From the NCBI GenBank assembly GCA_001804805.1, contig MHBH01000073.1:30539-94538 (forward strand): 64,000 nucleotides of DNA, read 5' to 3'. Position numbers and translations under genes: made by a program. The DNA comes from Lentisphaerae bacterium GWF2_49_21. Its GTDB lineage: Bacteria > Verrucomicrobiota > Lentisphaeria > Victivallales > GWF2-50-93. The notes under the pieces were generated by a model that saw only the letters and a program-made list of their open reading frames with translations, searched no databases and was not told where the DNA came from. Positions 8,352 through 16,285 of the stretch are shown here, in pieces. Position 1 is the first letter of the stretch, and every line of letters starts with the position of its first letter.

Positions 8352-9131
8352 ATGATGAACGGTAAAAAAATAGTTGTCGTGATGCCGGCATATAATGCCG
8401 AAAAGACGCTGCTACCTACTTATGAGGAGGTTATGGCACAGGGCTGTGTCGATCTGGTAGTGCTTGTCGATGACGCAAGCCATGACAATACCGTTGAAAT
8501 AGCAAAGACCCTGAAAAATGTAAAAGCCTTCAAAAACGAAAAAAATCTAGGATATGGAGGAAACCAGAAGATCTGCTACCGCCATGCGTTGGAAGAGGGG
8601 GCGGACATTGTCATAATGGTGCATCCCGACTACCAATACACTCCGAAGCTCATTCCTGCGATGGCTTCCCTTATATCCAACGGGGTCTACCATTGTGTCC
8701 TGGGCTCCAGAATCCTTGGCGGGTATTCCATAAAAGGAGGAATGCCCAGATGGAAATATGTGAACAACAGGTTGCTGACCATGATAGAGAACATCTTCCT
8801 TGGTGCGAAGCTTTCCGAATACCATACCGGATACAGGGCGTTTTCAAAAGAACTGCTGATGAAACTGCCTCTTGACACGAACAGCGATGATTTTGTGTTC
8901 GACAACCAGATGCTTGCGCAGATAGTATGGAGCGGCTGCAAGATAGCCGAGATAAGCTGTCCCACGAAATATTTTCCTGAAGCCTCCAGCATAAATTTCA
9001 CACGCAGTGTCGTCTATGGGCTGGGCTGCCTGAAAACATCACTTGAATTCTCATTTTCCAATATCGGAATTTCCAGAAGCGGAAGGTTTCCGTCCGGACT
9101 GAAAAACTGTCTCCAGGACAAGACTGAATGA
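8352..9131 (+). CDS. Glycosyltransferase family 2, polyprenol-phosphate sugar synthase-like
   Basis: The family moves a sugar from a nucleotide donor to a polyprenyl phosphate or glycan acceptor at the inner face of the membrane. The GT-A signature begins VVVMPAYNAEKT and continues with VDDASHDNT and MVHPDYQY, where HPD takes the DxD position. No transmembrane segment is visible. The start is uncertain: a TTG at 8337 opens the frame, and ATG codons at 8352 and 8355 are preferred. It overlaps the next gene by ATGA, so the two form an operon that probably makes and then uses a lipid-linked sugar. Confidence 0.85.
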   Translation: MMNGKKIVVVMPAYNAEKTLLPTYEEVMAQGCVDLVVLVDDASHDNTVEIAKTLKNVKAFKNEKNLGYGGNQKICYRHALEEGADIVIMVHPDYQYTPKLIPAMASLISNGVYHCVLGSRILGGYSIKGGMPRWKYVNNRLLTMIENIFLGAKLSEYHTGYRAFSKELLMKLPLDTNSDDFVFDNQMLAQIVWSGCKIAEISCPTKYFPEASSINFTRSVVYGLGCLKTSLEFSFSNIGISRSGRFPSGLKNCLQDKTE

Positions 9132-10702
9132 ACCAAATTGTCAAATGGAAATATTTCCCTCATTTCCTTCTCGTCCTGCTTACTGCAGCGGTTTATTCCA
9201 ATTCCATGAATTTCCCTCTTCTTGAAGGATGGGATGACCATATTTATATTTCCTGCAATACTGAAAGACTGTCTTTCAGCGCCGGAAATATGATTTATTG
9301 GCTCACACACTCATGTGAATGGTGCTATCTGCCTCTTACGATGTACTCCTACATGTTTGATTATGCGATATGGGGCCTCAACGGGATTGGATACCATCTC
9401 CAGAACGTTTTCTGGCATATCCTTGCTGTTCTCGCGGTCTTCGGCCTGATGAAACATTTCGGACTGAACCCGTGGCTGGCGTTTGCACTTTCACTTGTCT
9501 TCTCTATCCATCCCCAGAGGGTTGAATCTGTCGTATGGATATCGGAAAGGAAGGACGTCATGTGCGCGGCATTCTACCTCTGGAGTGTTTTTTTCTGGGT
9601 TTCAGGGAAAAGCAAGAGAATTTCCTTCATCCTTTTTATAGCAGCAATGCTTTCCAAGTCGATGGCGATAAGCCTGCCTTTCGTGCTGGCTGCCTGTGAA
9701 TTCTACGGAGATGGCAAATTCAATCCAAAGGCTTGGCTTAAAAAACTCTGGCCTTTCTTCCTAGTATCCCTGATTTTCATTCCGGTCACGATCTTCTCCC
9801 AGGATATTAACAGGGGAGGGATTATATTCCTGAGACAGTCATATGTCCTGATACATAATATCGCCTGGTATGTCCAGACGTGCTTCTTCCCCGGACGGCT
9901 TTCCCCCCTCTATCCCAAGGTGATCCTGTCTTACTGGGAAATAACCCAGATTCTGCTGACATATGCCATAATCATCGCGATTGGAATACATCTTTACATG
10001 AGAAGCAGGGAGTTTTTCATGAATAAGATGATTCCGCTGTCATGCTGTTTCCTGGTATCCATAGGGCCTGTGGCCGGATTTCTGCCGCTCGGGGCGATTG
10101 ACTATGCCGACAGATATAGCTACATACCTTCGGTGTTCCTATGGATCGCATTTGGAGCTTTGCTGACGCAATCATTGAACAACATCAATGCTGTCACTGA
10201 AAAGAAAAAAAGTTCCAGATCCTATTTGATGATCTTGATGATTGCCGGATTTTCATATGTCATTCTGCTTGCCGGAATCAACTGGATTTATTCGAATGTC
10301 TGGAAGAGCTATTATTCAGTGCTTTCCGCGGCATGCATGAACAATCCTCCAAGCTATATTGCACTGGGGGCGAGAGGGGATCTTGAGCTGTCGCTTGGCA
10401 ACTACAGTGAAGCCATCAGTACCGCAGACATGATCCTGACCCGCCAGAAAGGATGGGAGACGGAGGAAGGTTATAGGAAAATAGTCCTGAAGGCGAAGTA
10501 TACAAAGGCGTTTGCATCCTACAACCTCGGCAATAAGAAGGAGGCCTTGAAAATTTTTGAGGAGATTAAACCGGATCTGGATGTAAATTTATTCGGATCA
10601 GCTGAAGGATACAGCAGATTGATAAAAATGATGATCGACTGCTGTTATTCCATAGGTGACAAGGGAAAAGCTGAAAAACTCAAGAGCGAAATGAAGAAGT
10701 AA
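9128..10702 (+). CDS. Multi-pass membrane glycosyltransferase (GT-C, TMTC/PMT-like) with C-terminal TPR region
   Basis: The 524-residue product has about ten hydrophobic segments from residue 10 to about 385, then a soluble tail. A GWDDHIYI motif in the first external loop (about 34-41) supplies the acidic pair expected of GT-C enzymes that use polyprenyl-phosphate sugars. SIHPQRVESVVWISERKDV is the block typical of bacterial TMTC-like proteins. The tail (about 405-524) is helical with repeats like YSEAISTADMIL and KKEALKIFEEIK, consistent with TPRs. The ATGA overlap with the GT2 gene upstream suggests that gene supplies its lipid-linked donor. Confidence 0.8.
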   Translation: MNQIVKWKYFPHFLLVLLTAAVYSNSMNFPLLEGWDDHIYISCNTERLSFSAGNMIYWLTHSCEWCYLPLTMYSYMFDYAIWGLNGIGYHLQNVFWHILAVLAVFGLMKHFGLNPWLAFALSLVFSIHPQRVESVVWISERKDVMCAAFYLWSVFFWVSGKSKRISFILFIAAMLSKSMAISLPFVLAACEFYGDGKFNPKAWLKKLWPFFLVSLIFIPVTIFSQDINRGGIIFLRQSYVLIHNIAWYVQTCFFPGRLSPLYPKVILSYWEITQILLTYAIIIAIGIHLYMRSREFFMNKMIPLSCCFLVSIGPVAGFLPLGAIDYADRYSYIPSVFLWIAFGALLTQSLNNINAVTEKKKSSRSYLMILMIAGFSYVILLAGINWIYSNVWKSYYSVLSAACMNNPPSYIALGARGDLELSLGNYSEAISTADMILTRQKGWETEEGYRKIVLKAKYTKAFASYNLGNKKEALKIFEEIKPDLDVNLFGSAEGYSRLIKMMIDCCYSIGDKGKAEKLKSEMKK

Positions 10703-10707
10703 AAAAA

Positions 10708-10780
10708 AGAAGAACATGTCTTGCGACATTGACTACGAACGAATTCAATTTCGAATTTGTTTGTAGTCAAGCCCGTAAGG
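10708..10780. repeat. Hairpin repeat (GAACATGTCTTGCGACATT family), copy 1
   Basis: The segment AACATGTCTTGCGACATT followed by GACTACGAACGAATTC and TTTGTAGTC reappears, reverse-complemented and with small changes, at 22781-22838. It contains the hairpins ATGTCttgcGACAT and GACTAC.../...GTAGTC. Confidence 0.6.
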
Positions 10781-10786
10781 GCTGTT

Positions 10787-10811
10787 ATAAATTTTTCGGA
10801 GAAAAATTTAT
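10787..10811 (+). promoter_or_regulatory. Hairpin with the rsmD ribosome binding site in its loop
   Basis: ATAAATTTTTC and GAAAAATTTAT form an 11-bp perfect stem. The loop and first stem base (GGAG, 10798-10801) are the only plausible Shine-Dalgarno site before the rsmD ATG at 10814. It belongs to the same sequence family as the hairpins found at gene ends. Confidence 0.5.
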
Positions 10812-10813
10812 TT

Positions 10814-11386
10814 ATGCAGATAATCAGTGGAATAGCATCAGGGATCCAGCTTTCGGTTCCGAAGGGGCTTTCGGTAAGACCGACCGTCGGCAGATCGAGG
10901 AAATCCCTTTTTGACAGCATAGGCAGCTTGTCAGGATGTTCCGTTGCGGATTTTTTTGCCGGCAGCGGGGCGCTGGGACTGGAAGCCGCTAGCCGCGGGG
11001 CGGAAAATGTCTATTTTCTGGAATCCGACCAGAGGAACTGCCGGATAATTTCTGAAAATATTGCGAAAGTCGCAAAGTCCGGTGTTACATCCGAAATGAA
11101 AGTGATATGTTCCGATGTGCTTTATGGATATGGGAGATTGCCCCCTGCTGACATGATATTCGCGGATCCGCCATATGATATCACTGTGGACATGCTTTCA
11201 AGACTTCTTTCGGATGCGAAATTCGCAGAATGGGCAGGGTCGGCAGTTCTTATATGGGAACTGCCTGATGACAGCAGGGCAGGCGAGATCAATAATCTGC
11301 TTCTGGAAAACAAAGGATGGAAGATTTTAAAGAAACGCCGGTTTGGCGACGCGGATTTTTTGTTTTTGAAGTATGTTGGGCTTTAG
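10814..11386 (+). CDS. rsmD: 16S rRNA (guanine(966)-N(2))-methyltransferase RsmD
   Basis: RsmD methylates G966 of 16S rRNA during small-subunit assembly. The 190-residue product starts MQIISGIASG and has SVRPTVGRSRKSLF, the standard RsmD N-terminus; this fixes the start at 10814 rather than 10757. The SAM-binding motif I is FFAGSGALGLEAASRGA and the catalytic motif IV is FADPPYD. The last residues (KYVGL) and the TAG stop are encoded by a REP hairpin repeat that has invaded or replaced the original 3' end. Confidence 0.92.
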   Translation: MQIISGIASGIQLSVPKGLSVRPTVGRSRKSLFDSIGSLSGCSVADFFAGSGALGLEAASRGAENVYFLESDQRNCRIISENIAKVAKSGVTSEMKVICSDVLYGYGRLPPADMIFADPPYDITVDMLSRLLSDAKFAEWAGSAVLIWELPDDSRAGEINNLLLENKGWKILKKRRFGDADFLFLKYVGL

Positions 11387-11433
11387 CCCGACAATTCTTA
11401 AGATTTATAATAGGCGGTTTAAAAACCACCTTA
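11371..11433. repeat. REP hairpins at the 3' end of rsmD
   Basis: GTATGTTGGGCTTTAGCCCG at 11371-11390 is a further copy of the repeat at 7961 and 8019, and contains the rsmD stop codon. A second hairpin, GGCGGTTTaaAAACCACC, follows at about 11413-11430; its trailing CCACCTTACTCATTAGG resembles that of the hairpin at 16244. Confidence 0.7.
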
Positions 11434-11449
11434 CTCATTAGGGAGTAAT

Positions 11450-11770
11450 ATGAGAATGAAATTATACAAGATTGAATTCTACGTTCCGGGCTCACACCTT
11501 GAGAAGGTGAAATCTGCGATTTTCGCAGCCGGAGCCGGCAGGATCGGCAATTACGACTGCTGCTGCTGGGAGACCAGGGGCAAAGGACAATTCCGTCCGT
11601 GCAGTGGAAGCAATCCATTCATAGGTAAAAAAGGTAAAACAGAAAAGGTGCAGGAATACAAGGTTGAACTTGTCTGCAGTTCAAAATACATTAAAAAAGT
11701 GATAAGAGCACTGAAGAAGGCGCATCCCTACGAGGCTCCGGCGTATCAATATTGGGAAGTGAAAAGCTAA
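11450..11770 (+). CDS. NIF3/YqfO C-terminal-like small domain protein
   Basis: The 106-residue protein matches the CutA-like insert domain of YqfO/NIF3 proteins as a stand-alone unit. It begins KLYKIEFYVPGSHLEKVKSA, continues with GAGRIGNYDCCCW and GKGQFRPC, and ends AHPYEAPAYQYWEV, the characteristic block of this domain. The start is supported by GGGAG eight bases upstream. The free-standing version is common in bacteria; its biochemical role is unknown, with metal or nucleotide binding suggested by the parent family. Confidence 0.82.
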   Translation: MRMKLYKIEFYVPGSHLEKVKSAIFAAGAGRIGNYDCCCWETRGKGQFRPCSGSNPFIGKKGKTEKVQEYKVELVCSSKYIKKVIRALKKAHPYEAPAYQYWEVKS

Positions 11771-11784
11771 AAACGGAATAAATT

Positions 11785-12441
11785 ATGTTCATAGAACTTC
11801 TTGGTTCAAATCCTAATTTTTATTTCATGTGCGTGCTGATAGTCATTTTTTCAGTATGCTGCCATGAATACATGCATGCAAGGGCTGCGCTGTGGCAGGG
11901 TGACAGCACCGCCGCCGATCTGGGGCATCTGACACTGAATCCTTTAAAGCAGATGGGGGCTTTTCCGATAATCATGCTTCTTATCATAGGTATAACCTGG
12001 GGGCAGGTGCCTGTTAATCCATCGAGAATGAAGCACAGGTACAGCGACGCACTTGTCTCATTTGCAGGGCCATTTGCAAACCTCATGCTTTTCCTGGTTT
12101 TTTCCATTGCAACGGCTGTTGTGCTGGTAAAATACCCGCAGACAGTTCATTTAACGAGCAGTTCTGCATTCGGAGCCTTGCTGCTCTTCTATCATGCAGC
12201 GATGTTGAACATTCTACTCTTTATCTTTAATATGCTCCCCATTCCTATACTTGATGGATATAACGTCTTCTCATTTATGTTTCCGGGGGTGCACAATATT
12301 AATCAGGAACTTAAAAACGGTATGATTGCCATACTTTTCATATTGGTTCTTTTTACTTTTGACAAATTACAGAATTTATGTTATTTGATAACGCAGTTCG
12401 CAGTTGATATCTTCAGGAATGTTCTGGGTTTTATAGCGTAA
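11785..12441 (+). CDS. Site-2 protease family (M50) membrane metalloprotease
   Basis: This is an intramembrane zinc protease of 218 residues with about five or six membrane segments. The zinc-binding HEYMH motif is at residues 27-31 in the first segment. The third-ligand region NMLPIPILDGYN is near residue 149-160. PDZ and CBS domains are absent, so it is the minimal M50 form found in many bacteria. It follows the YqfO-like gene closely and precedes xseA by 15 bases, so the three may be co-transcribed. The substrate is unknown. Confidence 0.85.
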   Translation: MFIELLGSNPNFYFMCVLIVIFSVCCHEYMHARAALWQGDSTAADLGHLTLNPLKQMGAFPIIMLLIIGITWGQVPVNPSRMKHRYSDALVSFAGPFANLMLFLVFSIATAVVLVKYPQTVHLTSSSAFGALLLFYHAAMLNILLFIFNMLPIPILDGYNVFSFMFPGVHNINQELKNGMIAILFILVLFTFDKLQNLCYLITQFAVDIFRNVLGFIA

Positions 12442-12456
12442 TGAGCATTATTGATT

Positions 12457-13653
12457 ATGGAAGAAGAGAAAATCTGGTCGGTGTCAGAGGTTAATTCCGC
12501 GATCCGGGAGGTGCTGGAGGGCGGATTCATGCCTTTCTGGCTGGAAGGGGAGGTTGGAAACCTCAGCATCCAACGTTCCGGACACGTCTACCTGACCCTG
12601 AAGGACCAGAAGTCACAGATAAGGGCTGTTTATTTCGGTGGTGCAGAAATTGCGAAAAAGCTCGATTTGAATGTCGGAACCAAAGTCGAAGCCTTCGGCA
12701 AGCTATCCGTTTATGAAGTCCGCGGGGAATATCAGTTCATAGTGAAGTCAATCAGGGCGAAGGGGATTGGAGATCTCCACAGGCTTTTCGAGGAGATGAA
12801 GAACAAGCTTGCTGCGGAAGGGCTCTTCGATGAATCAAGGAAAAAACCGATTCCTCTCCTGCCGGGAAAAATAGGAATAGTGACATCTCCGGACGGCGCC
12901 GCCATCCGGGACATCCTCCAGATAATCAGCAGGCGCTTTCCGAACCTGAACATTAAGATATATCCTTCGCCTGTTCAGGGGAAAGGCGCCGAAAAGGAAC
13001 TTGCCGCCGGAATAAAGTTCTTCAATGAAAAATGCATGGTCGATGTGATAATCATAACCCGTGGTGGTGGAAGCCTGGAAGATCTGTGGCCGTTCAATGA
13101 GGAAGTACTTGCCAGACAGATTGCCTCAAGCGGAATTCCTGTCATAAGCGCTGTCGGGCATGAAATTGACTTTACCATCTGCGATTTTGTATCCGACATG
13201 CGTGTTCCCACTCCTTCCGCGGCAGCAGAGCTTGTTGTCGGAAAACAGGAGGAGTTTCTTGGGGCAATAACCGAGTATCGTCGCAGGCTCAGAGGTTCAT
13301 TCGATCTTTATCTGGAAAGGCTGAAGAACCGTTTCCAGAAGGCTGCCCAGAGCCATGTGTTCAAAGAACCCCTCTATCTGATCAGGGAACGACAGCAGAA
13401 GGTAGACGAAATCTCCAAAAGGATGGAGAACTCGCTGAAATTTTTCATTGAAAAGTTGAAGTCAAAGTCCACTGAGTTTAAAAGCAGGCTGAGAAACCTC
13501 AATCCCGAAGCAGTCCTCGAAAGGGGATATGTGATAGTCACCAGCAGTGCAGATGGTACCGTAGTGACCTCTCCAGATGTGCCGGAAGGCACGCTCCTTG
13601 ATGCGAAATTCGCAAAAGGAGTCCTGCAGGTGAAAGCCCTCCGGAAGAAATAA
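12457..13653 (+). CDS. xseA: Exodeoxyribonuclease VII large subunit
   Basis: XseA is the catalytic subunit of exonuclease VII, which degrades single-stranded DNA. The 398-residue product has an N-terminal OB-fold (WSVSEVNSAIREVLEGGF, then GHVYLTLKD). The catalytic domain shows IGIVTSPDGAAIRDIL, ITRGGGSLEDLWPFNEE and AVGHEIDFT. A coiled coil follows, then a C-terminal LERGYVIV segment. Length is normal. The start is placed at the ATG at 12457; a TTG two codons upstream is possible. No recognisable xseB follows; the small open frame downstream does not resemble it. Confidence 0.95.
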   Translation: MEEEKIWSVSEVNSAIREVLEGGFMPFWLEGEVGNLSIQRSGHVYLTLKDQKSQIRAVYFGGAEIAKKLDLNVGTKVEAFGKLSVYEVRGEYQFIVKSIRAKGIGDLHRLFEEMKNKLAAEGLFDESRKKPIPLLPGKIGIVTSPDGAAIRDILQIISRRFPNLNIKIYPSPVQGKGAEKELAAGIKFFNEKCMVDVIIITRGGGSLEDLWPFNEEVLARQIASSGIPVISAVGHEIDFTICDFVSDMRVPTPSAAAELVVGKQEEFLGAITEYRRRLRGSFDLYLERLKNRFQKAAQSHVFKEPLYLIRERQQKVDEISKRMENSLKFFIEKLKSKSTEFKSRLRNLNPEAVLERGYVIVTSSADGTVVTSPDVPEGTLLDAKFAKGVLQVKALRKK

Positions 13654-13677
13654 TATTTTCAAGGAAAATATTATTTC
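13647..13677. terminator. 14-bp perfect hairpin containing the xseA stop codon
   Basis: GAAATAATATTTTC and GAAAATATTATTTC pair perfectly around AAG. The TAA of xseA (13651-13653) is within the left arm. It could act as a terminator or protect the 3' end. Confidence 0.5.
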
Positions 13678-13682
13678 AAACA

Positions 13683-13718
13683 TAGATGAATGGATTGATG
13701 GATGAAAGGATGATTGGG
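13683..13718. repeat. Degenerate GGATGAATGGAT tract
   Basis: An imperfect tandem array of GATGAATGGATT/GGATGAAAGGATGATTGGG. The same kind of tract occurs at 19078-19106 and, in reverse orientation, at 19193-19227. Confidence 0.6.
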
Positions 13719-13719
13719 T

Positions 13720-13875
13720 ATGAATTGCAAAATGTCCCGAAATACATCAGGTAAAAAGACAGTTCTTGATTTCAAGACAGCTTTTAAAGCTGATAGGGCC
13801 GCTGTTGATTATGAAACAGTCAGGAAGAAGGTCCGGCGAAAGGTTGCGGAGAAAATTTCAGAACTGTCCCGATGA
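13720..13875 (+). CDS. Small hypothetical protein (51 aa)
   Basis: A short open frame lies between xseA and the MFS gene. It would encode a basic 51-residue peptide beginning MNCKMSRNTSGKKTVLDF and ending VRRKVAEKISELSR, with a predicted amphipathic helix in its second half. An AAGGA-like site lies about 11 bases upstream inside the GGATGA repeat tract; a second ATG at 13732 is an alternative. I recognise no family. It could be the remnant of a larger gene cut by the repeat, or an artefact of a short open frame. Confidence 0.35.
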   Translation: MNCKMSRNTSGKKTVLDFKTAFKADRAAVDYETVRKKVRRKVAEKISELSR

Positions 13876-13917
13876 CGGGAATTTGCATATGATCTTATTT
13901 TTGAAGAATGATAAATC

Positions 13918-13946
13918 ATAAATTTTTAACTTTGTGAAAAATTTAT
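13918..13946. terminator. AT-rich hairpin at the end of the MFS gene
   Basis: ATAAATTTTT (13918-13927) and AAAAATTTAT (13937-13946) pair perfectly. The TAA stop of the minus-strand MFS gene (13943-13945) is inside the right arm. It is the same family as the hairpin at 319-346. Confidence 0.5.
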
Positions 13947-15211
13947 TTCTTCTTCCCGAACTCCGGATCGATCTTCAGGAACAGTATGGCAAGGAATCCG
14001 GGTATTGTACAGATGCAGACCCAGATGAAAAAGAGGGGATATCCCATTGATTCCTGTATTTTACCGCTGAACATCCCAGGAACCATCATTCCCAATGCCA
14101 TGAAACCGGTCATTATTGCGTAATGAGCCGTCTTATACTGGCTGTCTTCCGCAAAATAGACCATGTAAAGCATATAGGCGGCAAATCCAAATCCATATCC
14201 AAGCTGTTCAAAGGCTACACATGATGCTATGATTGCCAGGTTTTCCGGCATGCAATAGGACATATAGACGTAGACAAGGTCCGGCAGGTTGATTGCCAGA
14301 GCCATCCACAAGATGCAGGATTTAAGACCGAACCGTGCGATTGTGAATCCTCCCAGGATTCCTCCCAGCAGCAGCATCGCAACTCCTATTGTACCGTAGA
14401 TCACACCGATGTTTTCCGTAGCCAGCTGCAGTCCCCCGCTGGCGCGTTCATCTAGCATGAAGGGGGTTGCAAGCTTGAGGAGTTGGGATTCGCCGAGACG
14501 GTAGAGCAGGATGAATGCAATCGCTGACAAGACATATTTCTTCCTGAAGAAATCGGCAAAGACTTGTACTGAATCAATGAAAAATTCTCTTGTACTTCCG
14601 ACCACTTTGGACGGTACATCCGTTTCCGGCCTGGGGAGGATGAACATATGATAAAGTGCGAATATCGCAAAAAGCACGGCAAGTATGACAAAGACCACCG
14701 ACCATGCATACTGCATGTTTCCTGTCAACTTTGCAAGTTTGCCGGCAAGTATGACAAGAAGTCCCTGTCCGGTTATTGAAGCAAGCCTGTAGAAAGTATT
14801 CCTGATCCCTACAAACCATGCCTGATCGTGAGTGTCCAGACCCATGATATAGAAACCGTCTGCTGCGATGTCATGGGTTGCTGAACTGAAAGCCATCAGC
14901 CAGAAGATCACAAGCGTTATTTTAAAGAAATCAGGAGCTGGAACTGTAAGTGCAACCGAAGCAAAGGCTGCAGCGACAATGAACTGCATTGTATAGATCC
15001 AGAACCTTTTTGTCCTGAATATCTCGACAATCGGACTCCACAGGGGTTTTATTACCCATGGGAGGTAAAGCCAGCTAGTATAAAATGCGATGTCATTGTT
15101 TGAGATCCCCAGATTCTTGTACATGATGACGGAGACCGTCATTACAAGTACATAGGGAAGACCTTCGGCGTAGTAGAGGCTGGGCACCCAGAACCAGGGA
15201 GAGCGGGACAT
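13943..15211 (-). CDS. AmpG-like major facilitator superfamily transporter
   Basis: This is an inner-membrane permease of 422 residues from the chosen start, with about twelve hydrophobic segments. The N-terminus (WFWVPSLYYAEGLPY) and the LPWVIKPLWSPIVE segment after the second helix are hallmarks of the AmpG/SLC33 branch, which imports anhydromuropeptides or related solutes. The open frame begins earlier at 15265, but the extra 18 residues come from a low-complexity CGACAATC stretch and the left arm of the inverted repeat. It is divergent from prmA. The substrate is inferred only from family membership. Confidence 0.85.
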   Translation of the reverse strand: MSRSPWFWVPSLYYAEGLPYVLVMTVSVIMYKNLGISNNDIAFYTSWLYLPWVIKPLWSPIVEIFRTKRFWIYTMQFIVAAAFASVALTVPAPDFFKITLVIFWLMAFSSATHDIAADGFYIMGLDTHDQAWFVGIRNTFYRLASITGQGLLVILAGKLAKLTGNMQYAWSVVFVILAVLFAIFALYHMFILPRPETDVPSKVVGSTREFFIDSVQVFADFFRKKYVLSAIAFILLYRLGESQLLKLATPFMLDERASGGLQLATENIGVIYGTIGVAMLLLGGILGGFTIARFGLKSCILWMALAINLPDLVYVYMSYCMPENLAIIASCVAFEQLGYGFGFAAYMLYMVYFAEDSQYKTAHYAIMTGFMALGMMVPGMFSGKIQESMGYPLFFIWVCICTIPGFLAILFLKIDPEFGKKK

Positions 15212-15238
15212 TTTCGATTTTTGATTGTCGATTGCCAA

Positions 15239-15322
15239 ATAAAATCCTTGCGTTGAAAGAACCAAGATGAAAGGTAGATTAATTTCCGCTTGTTTTTATG
15301 AACTTCAACGCAAGGAATTTAT
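15239..15322. repeat. 84-bp unit with 19-bp terminal inverted repeats
   Basis: ATAAAATCCTTGCGTTGAA (15239-15257) and TTCAACGCAAGGAATTTAT (15304-15322) are inverted copies with one mismatch around 46 bp. The unit fills the space between the MFS gene and prmA. The right arm carries AAGGA, the apparent ribosome binding site of prmA, so folding would hide it. It may be a miniature element or a control hairpin. Confidence 0.6.
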
Positions 15323-15325
15323 ATT

Positions 15326-16210
15326 TTGAAGGAAAAATTATATTGCCTTAAGGTATCTTTCCTGTCCGGAGATCCAGATTTCGCCGAAAAGGCGTTCATT
15401 GGATCAGATCTGAAGTTCAGTACGTGGATGGATGTGGAAAGAAAAAGCATTGAGCATATTTTTTATGCCGATGATCCTAAGTCTGCCGTCGAAACGGCTT
15501 TGGAAATAAAACTGATCGCAAAAAATCTCAGGAGGAAGAATACAAGAATTTCAAGGCCGAGTCTCGAAGTCTTGAAGAAGAAGGACTGGGCGGAGGCCTG
15601 GAAGAAGCATTTCAAGGTCCAGCATGTTACAAAAAGGGTCGTCATAAAACCTTCCTGGCTGACATATAAGGCTAAAAAGGAGGATGTTGTCATAGAGATC
15701 GATCCCGGAATGAGCTTTGGTACGGGAAAACATGCGACCACAAGGTTCTGCCTGAAAATGCTCGACCGTATCGCAGAAGAAGCGGATATATCGAAAATGA
15801 AGGTCCTCGATGCAGGATGCGGATCAGGAATATTGAGCATAGGGGCAGTAAAACTGGGATTCAAAAATATCACCGCATTCGACTTTGATCCTGAATCTGT
15901 AGTAGTTGCAAAGGAAAATTTCGGTATTAACAGGATTTCCAGGAACAAGGCGTCAGTTGCAGAAGCTGAACTGTCAAAACTCAAGACAGTTGAAAAATTC
16001 GACGTCGTGGTAGCCAATATAATTTCAGATGTTTTGATCAAGAACAGGAAAAAACTCGATTCTCTCCTGAAAACAGGTGGATATCTTGTGCTAGCCGGAA
16101 TACTTTCAACCGATTATTGCGGACTTCGCAAGGCTTTCAAAGAGGTTGGATATAAAGAAATTAAAAAGTCTTCCGAAGACGAATGGACAGGAGGATTGTT
16201 CAGAAAGTAA
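15326..16210 (+). CDS. prmA: Ribosomal protein L11 methyltransferase
   Basis: PrmA trimethylates ribosomal protein L11. The 294-residue protein has the family motif DPGMSFGTGKHATTR at about 126-140. The SAM motif LDAGCGSG follows at 161-168, and VVANIISDVL, with its N[I/P]xxxxL substrate site, at about 228-237. The N-terminal roughly 100 residues form the L11-recognition domain. The start is a TTG with AAGGA eight bases upstream. It is divergent from the MFS gene. Confidence 0.93.
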   Translation: MKEKLYCLKVSFLSGDPDFAEKAFIGSDLKFSTWMDVERKSIEHIFYADDPKSAVETALEIKLIAKNLRRKNTRISRPSLEVLKKKDWAEAWKKHFKVQHVTKRVVIKPSWLTYKAKKEDVVIEIDPGMSFGTGKHATTRFCLKMLDRIAEEADISKMKVLDAGCGSGILSIGAVKLGFKNITAFDFDPESVVVAKENFGINRISRNKASVAEAELSKLKTVEKFDVVVANIISDVLIKNRKKLDSLLKTGGYLVLAGILSTDYCGLRKAFKEVGYKEIKKSSEDEWTGGLFRK

Positions 16211-16260
16211 GACAGGCATTCTTGCCTGTCAATTTAAGAAATACGGACTGGAAAGTCCGC
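16211..16260. terminator. Two hairpins after prmA
   Basis: GACAGGCattcttGCCTGTC begins right after the stop codon (16211-16230). CGGACTggaaAGTCCG follows at 16244-16259. Neither has a long T-run, so they may be REP-type repeats that also protect or end the transcript. Confidence 0.5.
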
Positions 16261-16285
16261 CTTACTTCAATAAGGATTATAAAAG

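Noticed and set aside
11802..11815. GGTTCAAATCC, similar to a tRNA T-loop
   Set aside because: It is inside the N-terminal codons of the M50 protease gene and no acceptor, D or anticodon stem can be formed around it.
13720..13875. The small open frame after xseA as the exonuclease VII small subunit (xseB)
   Set aside because: The peptide lacks the LExIVxxLE-type pattern of XseB and is shorter; it is listed only as a hypothetical protein.
15463..16041. A 192-codon open frame antisense to prmA
   Set aside because: It is a shadow of the well-supported prmA frame; low-complexity Ser/Phe-rich translation.
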